In this document: positions 18,736 through 27,777 of the stretch, piece by piece
How the letters are laid out: each line of letters opens with the position of its first letter
Numbering within the stretch: the first letter of the stretch is position 1
Assembly (NCBI GenBank): GCA_016793445.1
Contig: JAEUME010000002.1
Location: 312,501-376,500 of the forward strand
Length of the DNA: 64,000 nucleotides
Source of the DNA: Hyphomicrobium sp.
Lineage (GTDB): Bacteria > Pseudomonadota > Alphaproteobacteria > Rhizobiales > Hyphomicrobiaceae
Reading direction: 5' to 3'
Program-made: the position numbers and the translations under genes
The notes under the pieces: model-generated
What the model saw: the letters and a program-made list of their open reading frames with translations, nothing else
What the model was told of the DNA's origin: nothing
The model's database searches: none

Positions 18736-20182
18736 TGCGGACGCTACGGGTGCACAGGCCCGCGAAACGCTCAACGTGGACATCTGCGTGATTGGCGGAG
18801 GCTCGGGCGGTCTTTCGATGGCAGCTGCCGCTGCGGCCTTTGGCCAGCGCGTCGTGCTCATCGAAAAGGGCAAGATGGGCGGCGATTGTCTGAACTATGG
18901 ATGTATTCCTTCCAAAGCCTTGCTGGCAGCAGCAAAGCGCGCCCATCACATGCGCGAAGCGGCCAAGTTTGGTATCGCTTCCGTCGAGCCCGGCATCGAT
19001 TATGCGGCCGTCCGGGCCCACGTCCAAGGTGTCATCGCAGCGATTGCTCCCAACGATTCGGTTGAGCGCTTTTTTGGACTTGGCGTGCGCGTGATCACGG
19101 CGGCTGGCCGTTTTGTCGATCGGGAAACGGTGGAAGCGGGTGAATATCGCATCAAGGCGCGCCGCTTCGTCATTGCCACGGGATCGTCACCTGCCGTGCC
19201 GCCAATTTCCGGCCTGAAGGACATCCCCTATTTCACCAACGAGACGATTTTCGGCAACACGCGCAAGCTTCCGCATCTGCTGATCATCGGCGGTGGACCG
19301 ATCGGGCTCGAATTGGCGCAAGCTCATCGCCGGCTTGGCTCTGAGGTGACGATCGTCGAAGGCCTGAAGGCGATGGGCAAGGATGATCCCGAACTTGCCG
19401 TTATCGTACTCGATCAACTGCGCGGGGAAGGCATAACCATCCGCGAAGGCGCGCTCGTTGAAAAAGTGTCGGACGACAAGGGCATGATCGTGCTGACGCT
19501 CAAGACGGATGCTGGCACCGAGACCGTCGAAGGCACGCATCTTCTGATCGCCGCGGGCCGCCAGCCCAACACCGCAGATCTTGGACTGGAAGCTGCCGGC
19601 ATCACGTTCGACAAGAAGGGTATTGCGGTCAATGCAGGTCTGCTCACATCCAACAAGCGTGTGTATGCAATTGGCGACGTTGCAGGCGGACTGCAATTCA
19701 CCCACGTCGCCAACGATCATGCCGGTATCGTGATTCGCCGCGTTCTGTTCCGTCTGCCAGCCAAGATCACCGGGCGCGCAGTGCCCTGGGTGACCTTCAC
19801 CGATCCCGAACTGGCGCATATTGGACTCCTCGAGGAAGAGGCGCGCAAGTCTCACGGAAAAGTTAACGTTTTGCGCTGGTCCTTCCACGACAACGACCGG
19901 GCCCAGACTGAGCGGGAGACCTCGGGCCACATCAAGGTCGTGACCAGCCAGAAGGGTCAGATACTTGGCGTCACCATCGCGGGCGCACACGCCGGGGAAA
20001 TCATCCAGATGTGGTCGCTCGCCATGGCCCAAAGGCTCAAGATCAAAGCGATGACGGACTGGATTTCGCCTTATCCGACACTTTCGGAGGTGAACAAACG
20101 CGCTGCTTTCCGCTACTATGCGTCAGCACCGGGTAACCCGTTTGTGCGTAAAGTGATTTCTTGGTTGGCCAAGCTCGGATAG
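18722..20182 (+). CDS. FAD-dependent pyridine nucleotide-disulfide oxidoreductase (MerA/Lpd-like)
   Basis: Flavoprotein of 486 residues with an FAD motif (ICVIGGGSGGLSMA, about 21), the redox-active pair C56/C61 in GGDCLNYGCIPSK, an NAD(P) motif (LLIIGGGPIGLELAQ), and the C-terminal dimerisation domain. The C-terminal dyad histidine of lipoamide dehydrogenase is replaced by Tyr (PYPTLSEV), as in mercuric reductase, but the C-terminal Cys-Cys and the N-terminal metal-binding domain of MerA are absent, so neither function is assured. Overlaps the TVP38 gene by 14 bases, pointing to a joint membrane-redox task. Confidence 0.87.
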   Translation: MQKTSADATGAQARETLNVDICVIGGGSGGLSMAAAAAAFGQRVVLIEKGKMGGDCLNYGCIPSKALLAAAKRAHHMREAAKFGIASVEPGIDYAAVRAHVQGVIAAIAPNDSVERFFGLGVRVITAAGRFVDRETVEAGEYRIKARRFVIATGSSPAVPPISGLKDIPYFTNETIFGNTRKLPHLLIIGGGPIGLELAQAHRRLGSEVTIVEGLKAMGKDDPELAVIVLDQLRGEGITIREGALVEKVSDDKGMIVLTLKTDAGTETVEGTHLLIAAGRQPNTADLGLEAAGITFDKKGIAVNAGLLTSNKRVYAIGDVAGGLQFTHVANDHAGIVIRRVLFRLPAKITGRAVPWVTFTDPELAHIGLLEEEARKSHGKVNVLRWSFHDNDRAQTERETSGHIKVVTSQKGQILGVTIAGAHAGEIIQMWSLAMAQRLKIKAMTDWISPYPTLSEVNKRAAFRYYASAPGNPFVRKVISWLAKLG

Positions 20183-20277
20183 GTCTCGCCTCGATCGAGG
20201 GAGCTTAAGCCGCGCGCGGCTTCCTGCCATTGGGACAAGACTTGGACGCCAGAGCGACCAGCACCGTTGAGAAGGAT

Positions 20278-21738
20278 ATGCACGGCCTCGCCAGGGTGGC
20301 CGCAAGTTTGCGTGCGGCGTGGTCGCGGCTCGGCCTTCCCGCCAAGCTGCTCATGCTTACGGCGGTGTTCGTGCTCGTGGCTGAAATTCTCATCTTTTTG
20401 CCCAGCGTCGCGAGTTATCGCATATCGTGGCTGTCGGAACGCCTGACCGCCGCCCAGCTTGCCGCGCTGTCGTCGGAAGCCTTCCCTGGCGGCGAGGTAC
20501 CCTCGGCCTTGCGTGCCGATCTGCTGCGCACCGCCCAGGTGAAGGCAATTGCCTCGCGCCGCGACGGCGAGCGCCGGCTCGTCCTGCCCGTTGAACCAGG
20601 CGTGCAGATCAGTGCGCACTATGATCTACGCGGCGAACCCAAGTCCTACTGGCAAGGGCTTGGCATGAAACTGACGCAGGTGAAAGACGCCATTGCCTTG
20701 CTGTTCTCTCCGGGCGACCGGCTCATCCGCGTCATGGGCAGCAACAGTGACGACCCCAACGACCTTATCGAGATTGTCATTCCGGAAGCTCCGTTGCGGC
20801 AGTCCATGATCCAATATGGCCTGAACATTCTCGGTCTGTCGGTCGTCATCTCGGCGCTGACGGCCTCGCTGGTGTATTTTTCGCTTAACCGCCTGCTGGT
20901 GAAGCCGCTCAAGAATCTGACGCAGAACATGCTGCGCTTCTCGGCTGATCCGGAAGATCAAACCCGCATCCTCACGCCATCCGGCCGCATGGATGAGATG
21001 GGCGTAGCCGAACGCGAGCTGTCGCAAATGCAAAAGGAACTTTCGGGTCTCCTGGCGCAGAAGAACCGTTTGGCGCAGCTTGGTCTGGCCGTCTCCAAGA
21101 TCAACCACGACCTGCGCAACATGCTGGCCAACGCGCAGCTCATTTCCGATCGTCTGGTCGACATTCCGGATCCGACGGTGCAGCGCTTCGTGCCTAAATT
21201 GATCGCGTCGCTGGACCGCGCCATCAGCTTCTGCAACTCCTCACTGCAGTTCGGACGCGCCGCCGAGGCGGCTCCCCGCCGCGAGCTGTTCCGCTTGAGG
21301 CGCCTCGTAGAGGAAGTGGCTGACAGTCAGGGCCTGCCGCGCGACGGCGAAATTGCATTCGACGTTGCCATTGAGGAGGGCCTGCGCATCGACGCCGACC
21401 GGGAGCATCTGTTCCGTGTCATGAGCAATCTGGTGCGCAATGCTGTGCAGGCGCTCGAAACGGCTGAGACGCCCGACGGCCGCATTACGGTCCGCGCTCA
21501 TCGCGAAGGGCGCAAGGTCATCGTCGATGTCTCGGACAACGGTCCGGGCATTCCACCCAAGGCACGCGAACATCTCTTCAAGGCGTTCCAGGCCTCCACC
21601 AAGAAAGGTGGAACCGGGCTTGGGCTGGTCATTGCGCAAGAGCTGATCCAGGCCCATGGCGGTTCGCTGGCGCTCGTTGAAAGCGTCAGGGGTGCGCTGT
21701 TCCGGATCGAAATGCCGGATCGCTCGGTGCATTCCTGA
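20278..21738 (+). CDS. HAMP-type sensor histidine kinase (orphan)
   Basis: Membrane sensor kinase, about 486 residues. Two membrane helices (about 26-48 and 180-205) bracket a periplasmic sensor region of ~130 residues; a HAMP linker (NRLLVKPLKNLTQNM) leads to a dimerisation helix with H277 in INHDLRNMLANAQ, then an ATPase domain with N-box NLVRNAVQALE, DNGPGIP and GGTGLGLVIA. The ATG at 20278 has GAGAAGG just upstream; a TTG at 20230 is in frame. No response regulator is adjacent, so the partner is unknown. Confidence 0.88.
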   Translation: MHGLARVAASLRAAWSRLGLPAKLLMLTAVFVLVAEILIFLPSVASYRISWLSERLTAAQLAALSSEAFPGGEVPSALRADLLRTAQVKAIASRRDGERRLVLPVEPGVQISAHYDLRGEPKSYWQGLGMKLTQVKDAIALLFSPGDRLIRVMGSNSDDPNDLIEIVIPEAPLRQSMIQYGLNILGLSVVISALTASLVYFSLNRLLVKPLKNLTQNMLRFSADPEDQTRILTPSGRMDEMGVAERELSQMQKELSGLLAQKNRLAQLGLAVSKINHDLRNMLANAQLISDRLVDIPDPTVQRFVPKLIASLDRAISFCNSSLQFGRAAEAAPRRELFRLRRLVEEVADSQGLPRDGEIAFDVAIEEGLRIDADREHLFRVMSNLVRNAVQALETAETPDGRITVRAHREGRKVIVDVSDNGPGIPPKAREHLFKAFQASTKKGGTGLGLVIAQELIQAHGGSLALVESVRGALFRIEMPDRSVHS

Positions 21739-22020
21739 TTACAAGGATAAAGATACGCGTGATGCTGCCATGATCGCGGCCGCGCAGGCAGTGGAGCATT
21801 ACGAGATCACTTGCCGGGGACCGACGTCCGGCCAGCGCCCTTTGAACGGCGCTGGAGCACCCCGATGGTCAAGTTTTCCGATGCGCGGATAGGCTGTATT
21901 TCAGGCCGCGCAAGGGGCTTGCGCTTCGCAGCGTGAGCGATTAGAGAGTAGCGGCTCTTGCCGCCCGGCGTTTGCCGGGGCCCCGTTTGTTCCAAACCGG
22001 CGGCCAAGCGGACGAGAATT

Positions 22021-22097
22021 GCGCCCGTAGCTCAGCTGGATAGAGCATCAGACTACGAATCTGAGGGTCAGAGGTTCGAATCCTTTCGGGCGCGCCA
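22021..22097 (+). tRNA. tRNA-Arg (anticodon ACG)
   Basis: A complete 77-base cloverleaf: acceptor arms GCGCCCG/CGGGCGC, D-loop AGCTCAGCTGGATAGAGC, anticodon loop CTACGAA giving ACG, T-arm AGAGG-TTCGAAT-CCTTT, discriminator G and encoded CCA. Position 34 A would be edited to inosine by TadA. It stands alone. The 282 bases before it (21739-22020) contain no gene I can support. Confidence 0.97.
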
Positions 22098-22126
22098 TTC
22101 TCCTTTTGTGTCGGCCAGTTTCCGGC

Positions 22127-22849
22127 TCAACGGGTGCGCCGCCAGCCGTAACCGCCGGGGCGAACGAATACATTCTCATGGCGTAAGGCGACCACCGGCG
22201 GCGTCTCGATGACATAGTCGCGCGCCGGCCTCAACACCACCGGACGCGTGACCCACCCGCGCACGGCAGGACGATACACCCTGTCCACCCCGCCGGGACT
22301 CACCAAAACCCTGCGAGACACGGATTCGTAAACAGCGGGTGTGGTCTGCGGGATGCGGCGCGCCGGCGCCACCACGACCTCGCGCGCCACCTCGCGCGTC
22401 ACGGCCGGGACGACAACCTTGCACATCCGATCGCCGCGTCCGAGGATACCGCGGCTGCGCTCCCAACGCACGGTCGCGGGTTGCACGACGACCGTCTCGC
22501 GCACCACCCTGGTGACAGCAGCTTGCTCGACGTACGTCGTCTGAGCGGGCCTCACCAGGATACGCTCGGTCTTCGTTTCCCACACCGCAGGGCGGCGGAT
22601 CGTGTCCCAGCGCGCTGGCGCGATCTCGATGCGGTCGGCAACCGCAGACATCTCTGCGGGACGGCGGTAGACATGGGTCATGGCAGGTCGAACCACGACG
22701 GAGCGCATGCGCGAGGCGTAGACGTCGGGCAGCCGTACTTTCTCATAGCACTCCACGGCGCGTCCGCGTCCGCAGCCCTCGAAAGCAAGTGCGGACGACG
22801 CTGGCGCCAGGGCCGCGATGGCAAACCAAAAAAGATATGACGGCCGCAT
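22127..22849 (-). CDS. Secreted protein of degenerate V-x-PA repeats, function unknown
   Basis: I do not recognise a named family. The 240-residue product begins with a signal peptide (cleavage near ALAFEG) and a short Cys-containing region. The rest is a string of degenerate 12-25 residue units in which beta-prone, basic segments end in PA, for example RSVVVRPAMTHVYRRPAE, ERILVRPAQTTYV, REVVVAPARRIPQTTPAVYE. Similar strings occur in some proteobacterial envelope proteins. Three or so cysteines could form disulfides. Likely periplasmic or outer-surface; role unknown. Confidence 0.72.
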   Translation of the reverse strand: MRPSYLFWFAIAALAPASSALAFEGCGRGRAVECYEKVRLPDVYASRMRSVVVRPAMTHVYRRPAEMSAVADRIEIAPARWDTIRRPAVWETKTERILVRPAQTTYVEQAAVTRVVRETVVVQPATVRWERSRGILGRGDRMCKVVVPAVTREVAREVVVAPARRIPQTTPAVYESVSRRVLVSPGGVDRVYRPAVRGWVTRPVVLRPARDYVIETPPVVALRHENVFVRPGGYGWRRTR

Positions 22850-23175
22850 TGGTAATCCTCTCTGTTGACTGCCGGCCCGCTGATGGGTGCCGATGAGCGC
22901 AGCAGACCGATGATCCGGCCAACGATTTGACCGGGCCGCAGCCTGAAACGGCCAAAAACGCCCTGCTTTGATCAGAATAGCTCTCTTTCAAGGCCACCGG
23001 AGGACTAGCGGCGTGTGTGGTAAACCGTTAATCGTTGCATCGGCTGGTGCCGGACGCACGCTCATGCAAAAGCCCTTGCCGCAATCGCGGTCGTGTCTTG
23101 GGGTAGACGTGTTTTGGCTTAAACTTGAGCGGCCGGCGCATGAAGCAAAGTACCCCAGGGAAGGATTGCGAAACC
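22850..23175. other. Intergenic region, divergent promoters expected
   Basis: 326 bases between the minus-strand repeat protein and plus-strand lemA. Both flanking genes must start from here, but I see no convincing promoter match, hairpin or small gene. Confidence 0.5.
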
Positions 23176-23799
23176 ATGTCGACGACAACCACGGCCTCTC
23201 CTATCCGCGTGCTGGCGCTTGTTGCGGCGTTCCTGGCCGCGCTTGCCACGTCTGGATGCGGCATCAACAACATTCCGACCTTTGAGCAGAAGGCAAAGGC
23301 TTCGTGGTCAGAGGTCCTGAGCCAGTACAAGCGGCGCAGCGACCTCATACCCAATCTGGTGGAGACGGTGAAAGGCTTTGCCGAGCAGGAGAAGTCGGTG
23401 CTCACGGAAGTCATTGAGGCGCGCGCCAAGGCAACCTCCGTCCAGCTCCCCGTAGACCAACTGTCAGACCCAGAGGCCATGAAGAAATTCCAGGAGGCGC
23501 AGGGACAGCTGACGGGCGCCCTCGGACGCCTGATGGCCGTGATCGAACGCTATCCCGACATCAAGAGCGGCCAGAATTTCCTTGCGCTGCAGAGCGCGTT
23601 GGAGGGCACGGAGAACCGCATTTCGGTAGCCCGCCGCGACTACATCGAGTCGGTTCGCGTCTACAATACCGAGCTGACCACCATTCCCGGCCGTTGGTGG
23701 CGGGCCTTCATGTATCCTTCCGCCAAGGAGATGGCGACATTCGATATTCCGGTTGAGGAGCAGCAAGCTCCCAAGGTCGACTTCAACACGAAGAAATAG
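23176..23799 (+). CDS. LemA family protein
   Basis: About 207 residues. After a short cytosolic tail, one membrane segment or lipoprotein-like signal (LAALATSGCGINNIP, a weak lipobox) leads to the LemA helical bundle with YKRRSDLIPNLVETVKGFAEQEKSVL and the late motif RDYIESVRVYNTELTTIPGRWW. LemA proteins are conserved but poorly understood envelope proteins. GGGAAGG lies upstream of the ATG at 23176; an ATG at 23140 is also in frame. It opens a three-gene group with two TPM-domain genes, the common lemA-ygcG pairing. Confidence 0.92.
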   Translation: MSTTTTASPIRVLALVAAFLAALATSGCGINNIPTFEQKAKASWSEVLSQYKRRSDLIPNLVETVKGFAEQEKSVLTEVIEARAKATSVQLPVDQLSDPEAMKKFQEAQGQLTGALGRLMAVIERYPDIKSGQNFLALQSALEGTENRISVARRDYIESVRVYNTELTTIPGRWWRAFMYPSAKEMATFDIPVEEQQAPKVDFNTKK

Positions 23800-23823
23800 G
23801 CTTTGCGGCTCAAGTCTCAAGCG

Positions 23824-24708
23824 ATGCTCGTGGAGGACGCGCGTACCGCGCGGGCCTCTGCGCGCATCATAGGGCCCTGTGCGCACGCCGCGCGGTCGAG
23901 AGTATGGCTCGCCTGCTTGGTGGCGCTGGCGGCATGTCTGTCGACTCTCGCCACGCTTGCGGCTGTGATTGCCGCACCCAATCTACCTGAGCTTACCGGA
24001 CAGGTGGTCGACAACGCAGGTCTTCTCTCGAACGAAGACCGTGCTGCCATTCTCGCCGAGCTGCGATCTCTCGAACAGACGTCAACTGATCAAATCGCCG
24101 TCGCCACCGTTCCCTCGCTCGACGGCTACGCCATCGAGGACTACGCGATCGCTCTGGCGCGCAAGTGGCAGCTCGGGCAGAAGGACAAGGACAACGGAAT
24201 TCTGTTTCTCGTCGCGCCCAACGAACGCAAGGTGCGTATTGAGGTCGGCCGCCGGCTGGAGCCGGTGATGACCGACACCATGTCGAAGATTATCATCGAG
24301 AACGCGATTCTGCCGAAATTCCGCCGCGGCGACTACGCAGGTGGTATCCGGGACGGCGTCCGCGACATCAAGGACGTGTTGCTGGGTGACGCAGAGGCCG
24401 TCAAGGAGCGTGCACGTGGAGCACGGACGCCCGAAGGCGATCCGACAGTGTTCATCCATTTGGCCGTCTGGATCGCAATTATACTATTAATCATATGGCT
24501 GAATTCGCGCGCCGAACGGCAAATGGCCGACAATATGTCTCCCTATGATCGCAAGCGCACCCGCCGCCGGCGCGGAGCGGGCCCGATCATCATCATCCCC
24601 GGTGGATCCAGCGATTGGGGCGGAGGATGGAGCGGCGGCGATGGAGGCGGTGGCTGGTCAGGTGGCGGCGGCGACTTTGGCGGTGGCGGCGCTTCAGGCG
24701 GATGGTGA
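23824..24708 (+). CDS. TPM-domain membrane protein (YgcG-like)
   Basis: About 294 residues: N-terminal signal/anchor (LACLVALAACLSTLATLAA), a TPM domain beginning LTGQVVDNAGLLSNEDRAAILAEL with the conserved GQKDKDNGILFLVA and GRRLEPVMTD stretches, a membrane helix near 210-225 (LAVWIAIILLIIWL), then a Gly/Ser/Trp-rich tail. The tail is low complexity (GGGWSGGGGDFGGGG). Start unclear: ATG 23824 is used, TTG 23803 lies just after lemA. TPM domains have been linked to phosphatase activity and photosystem repair; its bacterial role with LemA is unknown. Confidence 0.9.
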   Translation: MLVEDARTARASARIIGPCAHAARSRVWLACLVALAACLSTLATLAAVIAAPNLPELTGQVVDNAGLLSNEDRAAILAELRSLEQTSTDQIAVATVPSLDGYAIEDYAIALARKWQLGQKDKDNGILFLVAPNERKVRIEVGRRLEPVMTDTMSKIIIENAILPKFRRGDYAGGIRDGVRDIKDVLLGDAEAVKERARGARTPEGDPTVFIHLAVWIAIILLIIWLNSRAERQMADNMSPYDRKRTRRRRGAGPIIIIPGGSSDWGGGWSGGDGGGGWSGGGGDFGGGGASGGW

Positions 24709-24738
24709 CAGGGTAAGTGTAACGAAAGACTGCACGAC

Positions 24739-25359
24739 ATGGCTTTGTTCACGCGAGAAGAAGAAGAACGCATCTCTGCCGCCATCACGGCTGCCGAGCG
24801 CAAGACGTCTGGCGAGATCGTCGCTGTTGTCGCCGACTCCAGCGAGACCTATCTCTACGTGCCATTTCTATGGGCTGCGCTGGTTTCTCTGCTGGTGCCG
24901 TGGCCGCTCATCCACTTCACCTGGATGAAGGTGCAGTACATTTTCCTGATCCAGCTCGCCGTCTTCCTGGTTCTGCTCGTGGCGCTGTGGCCCAAGAATG
25001 TCCGCGCTGCACTGGTGCCGCGATCGATCCGCAACAACCACGCGAAGCGGCGCGCCACCGAGCAGTTCCTTGCGCAGAACCTCCACACGACCAAGGGCCG
25101 CACGGGCGTGCTGATCTTCGTCTCGGTTGCCGAGCGCCACGCGGAAGTGCTGGCCGACAAGGCCATCGACGACAAGGTGCCTGCTGGCACTTGGCAGGAG
25201 ATTGTCGACACCTTGACCTCCGAGATTTCGCAAGGCCGGGCAACTGAAGGTTTCATTCAAGCCATTATGGTGGCGGGCGATCATCTTGCGCGGCACTTTC
25301 CGCCGGGCGCTCCCGATCCCAATGAGTTGCCCGATCATCTGATCGTTCTGACCAGCTAA
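24739..25359 (+). CDS. TPM-domain protein with membrane segments inserted in the domain
   Basis: 206 residues. The start FTREEEERISAAITAAERKTSGEIVAVVADSS is the opening of a TPM domain. Two hydrophobic segments (about 43-62 and 68-87) then interrupt it, after which the domain resumes with TKGRTGVLIFVSVAERHAEVLADKAIDDKVP. So the fold appears split by a membrane hairpin. It lies 30 bases after the previous TPM gene and is probably co-transcribed with it and lemA. Confidence 0.85.
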   Translation: MALFTREEEERISAAITAAERKTSGEIVAVVADSSETYLYVPFLWAALVSLLVPWPLIHFTWMKVQYIFLIQLAVFLVLLVALWPKNVRAALVPRSIRNNHAKRRATEQFLAQNLHTTKGRTGVLIFVSVAERHAEVLADKAIDDKVPAGTWQEIVDTLTSEISQGRATEGFIQAIMVAGDHLARHFPPGAPDPNELPDHLIVLTS

Positions 25360-25414
25360 CTTCGCGAACCATGCTATGACCCTTCCGTGAGCTGGCGGGT
25401 TGGGGGATTATGCG

Positions 25415-26830
25415 ATGACAATGGGCGAAACGACAGCGAACGCTGCCGCGGGCGGCACGGTGGTGCGTGCACCTCTGAGAGCCCGCGCATCGTGGATGCT
25501 GTTCGACTGGGCCGCACAACCCTACTACACGCTCGTGCAGACGTTTTTGTTTGCGCCTTATTTTGCCAACATGGTCGCCACCAGCCCCACGCATGGGCAA
25601 ACCATGTGGGGCTACGCGGCTGCCACCGCCGGCTTGCTGATCGCGATCATCTCGCCGTTCCTCGGTGCCGTTGCCGATGGACGCGGCCGTCGCAAGGTCT
25701 GGATGATGGCCTTATCACTCGTGTTCCTCCTGGGCTTATGCACGCTGTGGCTCGCAGTGCCAGGCGCATCGTCCTCGACGATCTTCGTCGTTCTGGCAGG
25801 TTTTGTGCTTGCAACCCTCGCCGCCGAGCTGATGGCGGTTTTTTCAAACGCCATCATGACGGGGCTTGCACCCAAGGATGAACTGGGCCGGCTGTCGGGT
25901 ACAGGATGGGCAGTTGGCTATTTCGGAGGTCTGGCAAGCCTTGCGCTGGTGGCTGGCTTTCTTGTGCCGCTGCCGGGCAAGACCGAAACACTGCTGGGAT
26001 TCAATCCGCTCCTCGCACTCGACGATGCCAGCCATCAAGGAGACCGTCTTACCGGCCCCTTCGCGGCGCTGTGGTTTTCGGTCTTCGTCATCCCGTTCTT
26101 TCTGTTCGTGCCCGACCGCCGCGCCACGGCAGCCCCACTCCACTTGGAGCGCTCAGCTACGGAAGAGCTGTGGAACACAATCAAATCGCTGCCCGCTTTG
26201 CCGAGCCTGATGATCTTCCTCATCGCCCGTATGCTCTACACCGACGGGCTGACGGCCATTTTCACCTTTGGCGGAATCTACGGAGCCTCCGTATTCAATT
26301 GGGGCCCGACCGAGCTTGGCATCTTCGGCATCGTCCTGACGCTGATTGGCGCCGTCGGTGCGCTGATCGGCGGCCGGCTGGACGACAAGCTCGGAGCAAA
26401 GACCGTCATCATCGGCTCGTTGCTCATCTTGTTGATCGCAGCGGCGGGAATCCTGTCGGTGGACAAGACGCATGTGCTCTATACACTTGACGTGCCCGAG
26501 AAGATGGCAGGCTCGGCGCCCTTCTCGGCCATCGGCGAGCAAATCTTTCTTGCGTTCGCGATGATCGTCGGGCTTGTCGCGGCGCCTGTGCAGGCTGCAA
26601 GCAGATCGCTGCTTGCCCGCATCGCACCCGCCGAGAAGATCACGCAATTCTTTGGGCTGTTCGCCTTCTCCGGCAAAGTGACGGCCTTTCTCGCGCCGTT
26701 CCTGGTGGCTTTCGTCACGCAAGTGACGAACAGCCAGCGAATCGGGATGTCCGCCGTGCTCGCCTTCCTCGTGATTGGTGCAGTGATGATGTTGTTCGTA
26801 CGCACGAACGCAGCTCCTTCGAGCGGCTGA
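25415..26830 (+). CDS. MFS transporter, Atg22/UMF1-like
   Basis: Inner-membrane transporter, about 471 residues with some 12 hydrophobic helices. ASWMLFDWAAQPYYTLVQTFLFAPYFA is the typical opening of the UMF1/Atg22-like family, and SPFLGAVADGRGRRKVWM is the MFS loop 2-3 motif. Atg22 exports amino acids from yeast vacuoles; bacterial substrates are not known. GGGGGA lies 7-9 bases before the ATG at 25415. Monocistronic as far as can be seen. Confidence 0.9.
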   Translation: MTMGETTANAAAGGTVVRAPLRARASWMLFDWAAQPYYTLVQTFLFAPYFANMVATSPTHGQTMWGYAAATAGLLIAIISPFLGAVADGRGRRKVWMMALSLVFLLGLCTLWLAVPGASSSTIFVVLAGFVLATLAAELMAVFSNAIMTGLAPKDELGRLSGTGWAVGYFGGLASLALVAGFLVPLPGKTETLLGFNPLLALDDASHQGDRLTGPFAALWFSVFVIPFFLFVPDRRATAAPLHLERSATEELWNTIKSLPALPSLMIFLIARMLYTDGLTAIFTFGGIYGASVFNWGPTELGIFGIVLTLIGAVGALIGGRLDDKLGAKTVIIGSLLILLIAAAGILSVDKTHVLYTLDVPEKMAGSAPFSAIGEQIFLAFAMIVGLVAAPVQAASRSLLARIAPAEKITQFFGLFAFSGKVTAFLAPFLVAFVTQVTNSQRIGMSAVLAFLVIGAVMMLFVRTNAAPSSG

Positions 26831-26957
26831 CCAAACAACGCAGTGCAGCAATATCGGCTTCCTGTGCAGTCTGGCGGCAATGAAGCCTTGTTTGTATCAT
26901 CGCCCTTGCTGCGGGGCTCTGCGAAACAGCGCCGTGTCCGCACGTGAGAGCTGAGCC

Positions 26958-27761
26958 ATGACAATTGCAGGTGTGCTTCTGGATCTTGCGGGCGTTGTCT
27001 ACCAGGGCGGAAAGCTTCTGCCAGGGGCACGCGAGGCGATCGAGCGGCTGCGTGCGGCCGGTTTACCGATCCGGTTCATCACGAACACGACCCGCTCCCC
27101 CAAAAAGATAATCCTGGCGGATCTGAAAACGCTCGGCCTTGAAATCTCAGATGACGAACTCTTCACGCCGGCGCAGGCTGCACGCGCATGGCTCACCGCA
27201 CATGGCTGCGCAGCCTCCCTTCTCGTCCACCCTGCGCTCGAGTCGGAGTTCACTGGTCTGCCCCACGCCGATCAACGCGCGGTCGTCGTTGGTGATGCCG
27301 GGGAGGCGTTCAGCTACGACAGATTGAACCGCGTGTTTCGCGAGCTGATCGCAGGTGCGCCGTTGCTTGCGCTCGCCAAGAACCGGACCTTCAAGGACCA
27401 CGACGGAGAGCTCAGCCTCGACGCAGGCGCGTTTGTCAAAGCGCTGGAGTTCGCGACCGGACATAAGGCCATAGTACTCGGCAAGCCGTCGCCCGATTTC
27501 TTCGGAGCCGCACTTGCGGGCATGTCCTGTATGCACGATCAGGCCGTCATGGTCGGAGATGACGCTGAAGCCGATGTTGCGGGCGCTTTGTCCGCAGGTC
27601 TTGCAAGCGCTCTGCTTGTGCGTTCCGGCAAGTATCGCGCAGGCGATGAGGAGCGCTATGAACCTAGGCCCACACGAACGGTGGCAGACCTTTCCGCCGC
27701 CGCCGACTGGATCTGCGCTCATCGCACGCAAGATCACGGAACGCGAATACCTTTGTTCTGA
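26958..27761 (+). CDS. LHPP-like HAD-IIA phosphatase
   Basis: 267-residue HAD hydrolase closely resembling LHPP (phospholysine/phosphohistidine inorganic pyrophosphatase): LHPP-like segments include GVLLDLAGVVY, VVVGDAGEAFSYDRLN and VLGKPSPDFF, with motif IV MVGDDAEADV. The nucleophile is D9. The residue two positions on, an Asp in most HAD phosphatases and Ser in LHPP, is Ala11 here. That may slow leaving-group protonation. It converges with purH 16 bases away. Confidence 0.9.
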   Translation: MTIAGVLLDLAGVVYQGGKLLPGAREAIERLRAAGLPIRFITNTTRSPKKIILADLKTLGLEISDDELFTPAQAARAWLTAHGCAASLLVHPALESEFTGLPHADQRAVVVGDAGEAFSYDRLNRVFRELIAGAPLLALAKNRTFKDHDGELSLDAGAFVKALEFATGHKAIVLGKPSPDFFGAALAGMSCMHDQAVMVGDDAEADVAGALSAGLASALLVRSGKYRAGDEERYEPRPTRTVADLSAAADWICAHRTQDHGTRIPLF

Positions 27762-27777
27762 GCGTGCTTTTCGCCCC

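Noticed and set aside
18722..20182. Calling the flavoprotein a mercuric reductase (merA)
   Set aside because: It lacks the C-terminal Cys pair and N-terminal metal domain, and no mer genes are nearby, so only a family-level name is given.
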